DNA of 61,505 nt, from NCBI GenBank assembly GCA_039908285.1, contig JAMOBE010000013.1:1-61505 (forward strand). Direction: 5' to 3'. The position numbers and the translations under genes were made by a program. The stretch's first letter is position 1; each line of letters starts with the position of its first letter. Under the pieces are notes generated by a model that saw only the letters and a program-made list of their open reading frames with translations, was not told the origin of the DNA and did no database searches. Source of the stretch: JAMOBE01 sp039908285. Its GTDB lineage: Bacteria > Pseudomonadota > Alphaproteobacteria > Rhodospirillales > Rhodospirillaceae. Of this stretch, positions 59,793-61,505 are shown piece by piece.

Positions 59793-61309
59793 GCCGGATA
59801 CAGTCCCTCGCAGTCGGCGCGCAACTGGGTCTTCTGCACCTTGCCCATGGCGTTGCGGGGCAGTTCGGGGACGAACACCACCCGCTTTGGCACCTTGTAG
59901 TCGGCGAGCCGCGCCCTGACGTGGGCGATGACCGACGGCTCGTCGGGGGTGTCGCGATCGGCCAGGCGATGGACCACCGCCGTCACCGCCTCGCCGAAAT
60001 CGGGATGGGGGAGACCGATCACCGCCGACTCCACCACGCCGTCGATGGCGTCGATGACGGTCTCCACCTCCTTGGGATAGACGTTGTAGCCGCCGGTGAT
60101 GATCAGGTCCCGCGCCCGGCCCACCAGGCGGACGTAGCCGCCGTCCTCGATCACCGCCAGATCGCCGGTGATGAACCAGCCGTCGGCGGTGACGTCGAGA
60201 GCGGTCCGCTCCGGCATCCGCCAATAGCCCGAGAACACGTTGTCGCCCCGCACCTCGAGCATGCCTACGGCGCCGTCGGCAAGGACGGCGCCCGTCTCAT
60301 CGGTCACCCGCACCGACACCCCCGGCAGCGGTGGACCCACGGTGCCGGCGCGCCGCTCGCCCCGGAGGGGGTTCGAGGTGTTCATACCGGTCTCGGTCAT
60401 GCCGTAGCGCTCGAGGATGGCATGGCCGGTGCGGCGGCGGAAGGCCTCGAAGGTCTCGGGCAGCAGCGGCGCCGAGCCCGACACGAACAGGCGGACCCCG
60501 GCGCAGCGCTCGTGGGTCAGGTCCGGGTCGGCGAGAAGGCGGGTATAATAGGTCGGCACCCCCATGAACACGGTGGCGCGCCCAAGGGACTCGATCACCC
60601 TCCTCCGGTCGAAGGCGGGCAGCCAGAGCATGCGGGCTCCGGCCAGCAGCACGCAGTGACAGGCCACGAACAGGCCGTGGGCATGGAAGAGCGGCAGAGC
60701 GTGCAGCAGCACATCGTCGGCGGTGAAGCCCCAGCTCCGACGCAGGGCCTCGCCGTTGGCGGTCAGGTTGCGGTGGCTCAGCATCGCCCCCTTGGGGCGG
60801 CCGGTGGTCCCCGACGTGTAGAGGATGGCGGCGACGTCGTCGGGCGACACCTCGAGCGGCGGGAACTCCGGCCGGCTGGCGGTGGCGGCCTCGGCCAGGT
60901 CACCACCGCCATCGGCATCCATGGTCAGCACCAGGGCGGCGCCGTGGCGGACGGCGATGTCTCTCGTCGTCTCGGCCTCCGGCGCGCACACCACGGCCGC
61001 GGGCTCGGCGTTGCCCACCAGGTGGTCCACCTCCTCCCCACGATAGGCGGTGTTCATCGGCAGATAGATGAGCCCGGCCCGCAGGCAGGCCAGATAGAGG
61101 AACAGGGACTGGGGCGACTTCTCCACCTGGACCGCCACCCGATCGCCCTTGCGCAGGCCACCGTCCGTCAGGACGCGGGCATAGCGGGCCGATGCCTCAT
61201 CCATATCCCGCCAGGCGTAGGTGCGCGACCCGGCCTCAAGCAGCGGCGCCGAGGCTACCGTCGGGGCGCGGCTCAAGATCAGGCCGAACAGGTTGGCAGG
61301 GTCGGACAT
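59789..61309 (-). CDS. Malonyl-CoA synthetase-like acyl-CoA ligase (MatB type)
   Basis: A 506-residue ANL ligase with the P-loop YTSGTTGRPKGA, the adenylate motif RYGMTETGMNTSNP, GWFITGD and the catalytic Lys in NAMGKVQK. The TETGMNTSNPL segment and FMGVPTYYTRLL are typical of MatB-like malonyl-CoA synthetases, which activate malonate. The ATG at 61309 (MSDPANLFGLIL) is preferred; an ATG eight codons upstream (61333) is possible. It is the first gene of the operon with TauE/SafE and the sensor kinase. A small anion permease next to a malonate ligase suggests dicarboxylate uptake, by inference. Confidence 0.8.
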   Translation of the reverse strand: MSDPANLFGLILSRAPTVASAPLLEAGSRTYAWRDMDEASARYARVLTDGGLRKGDRVAVQVEKSPQSLFLYLACLRAGLIYLPMNTAYRGEEVDHLVGNAEPAAVVCAPEAETTRDIAVRHGAALVLTMDADGGGDLAEAATASRPEFPPLEVSPDDVAAILYTSGTTGRPKGAMLSHRNLTANGEALRRSWGFTADDVLLHALPLFHAHGLFVACHCVLLAGARMLWLPAFDRRRVIESLGRATVFMGVPTYYTRLLADPDLTHERCAGVRLFVSGSAPLLPETFEAFRRRTGHAILERYGMTETGMNTSNPLRGERRAGTVGPPLPGVSVRVTDETGAVLADGAVGMLEVRGDNVFSGYWRMPERTALDVTADGWFITGDLAVIEDGGYVRLVGRARDLIITGGYNVYPKEVETVIDAIDGVVESAVIGLPHPDFGEAVTAVVHRLADRDTPDEPSVIAHVRARLADYKVPKRVVFVPELPRNAMGKVQKTQLRADCEGLYPA

Positions 61310-61387
61310 CACACGGTCTAAGGTAAAATACATCCCCGGTATGCCGCATAATCGCCACGGGAGCCAGAAAAAACGCTACCGATACCA

Positions 61388-61505
61388 GGGCAAAGCCTTA
61401 GGCTTTGCCCAGAAATAACCGCTCCAGATTGCGCCGGATTTTGGTTCGTCCGCCAGGCGCGTCAAGGGGCGCGTACCGGCGGTACGCAACCCTTGACGCA
61501 ACGCC
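61388..61505. repeat. Dispersed palindromic repeat, copy 2 (cut by window edge)
   Basis: Begins with a small hairpin GGGCAAAGCC-TTA-GGCTTTGCCC and continues with CAGATTGCGCCGGATTTTGG and the GCGTCAAGGGGCGCGTACCG hairpin of copy 1, nearly identical for ~95 bp to the edge. It lies upstream of the malonyl-CoA synthetase-like gene. Copy 1 is at 49848-50020. Confidence 0.8.

Overview
The window looks like chromosomal DNA of a high-GC alphaproteobacterium, most likely order Rhodospirillales (Magnetospirillum/Phaeospirillum-like). The support is the gene order bamE, CBP3-type chaperone, DUF177, rpmF, plsX, fabH, a form II RuBisCO, an 'IGPDRR'-type signalling protein and many sensor kinases and TPR-glycosyltransferases. 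The genus is inferred from gene content only. No rRNA, tRNA or CRISPR array was seen.

Left part (1-14.8 kb): a partial pnuC and a PaaK-like AMP ligase lie on the minus strand. Divergent from them is a four-gene set: a MoxR AAA+ ATPase, an unknown protein carrying a translated palindromic repeat, an HExxH-metallopeptidase/vWA fusion, and a 792-residue fusion of a degenerate isochorismatase-like domain, an APH-like kinase and a dual-specificity phosphatase. This is organised like the MoxR-vWA 'ternary' conflict systems described from comparative genomics. An IS110 relic, a zinc metallopeptidase with a small partner, and a secreted GH31-CBM20 glucosidase follow.

Middle (14.9-30 kb) is a mobile and decayed island: a MITE-like inverted repeat, a large protein with a degenerate receiver domain, an IS66-type element split by a palindromic mini-element, relics of the DNA phosphorothioation genes dndC and dndD, and a second MoxR system (a membrane protein with a degenerate vWA-like domain and an FGE-sulfatase domain, a Pepco-like small protein, a CHAT/caspase-like protease and a MoxR ATPase). 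IS630 and other transposase relics follow, one with a second copy of the palindromic mini-element.

30-39.2 kb: a minus-strand run of three genes, a 1790-residue protein with three TPR-plus-OGT-like glycosyltransferase units, form II RuBisCO (active site intact), and a SEC-C/TPR/OGT-like glycosyltransferase whose ATG overlaps the RuBisCO stop. 39.3-44.4 kb: core envelope, respiratory, ribosomal and lipid genes. 44.5-49.8 kb: a signalling cluster (GGDEF, MEDS-histidine kinase, REC-kinase, receiver, REC-HD-GYP).

50-56.7 kb: an operon for a periplasmic type II DMSO-reductase-family molybdoenzyme whose alpha and beta subunits resemble the nitrite oxidoreductase (NxrA/NxrB) branch. It is preceded by three perfectly spaced 65-bp repeats, each with a CRP/FNR-type palindrome. 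Upstream are a multi-PAS hybrid-type sensor kinase, a TauE/SafE permease and a malonyl-CoA synthetase-like ligase. A dispersed palindromic repeat occurs at 49.85 kb and again at the right edge.
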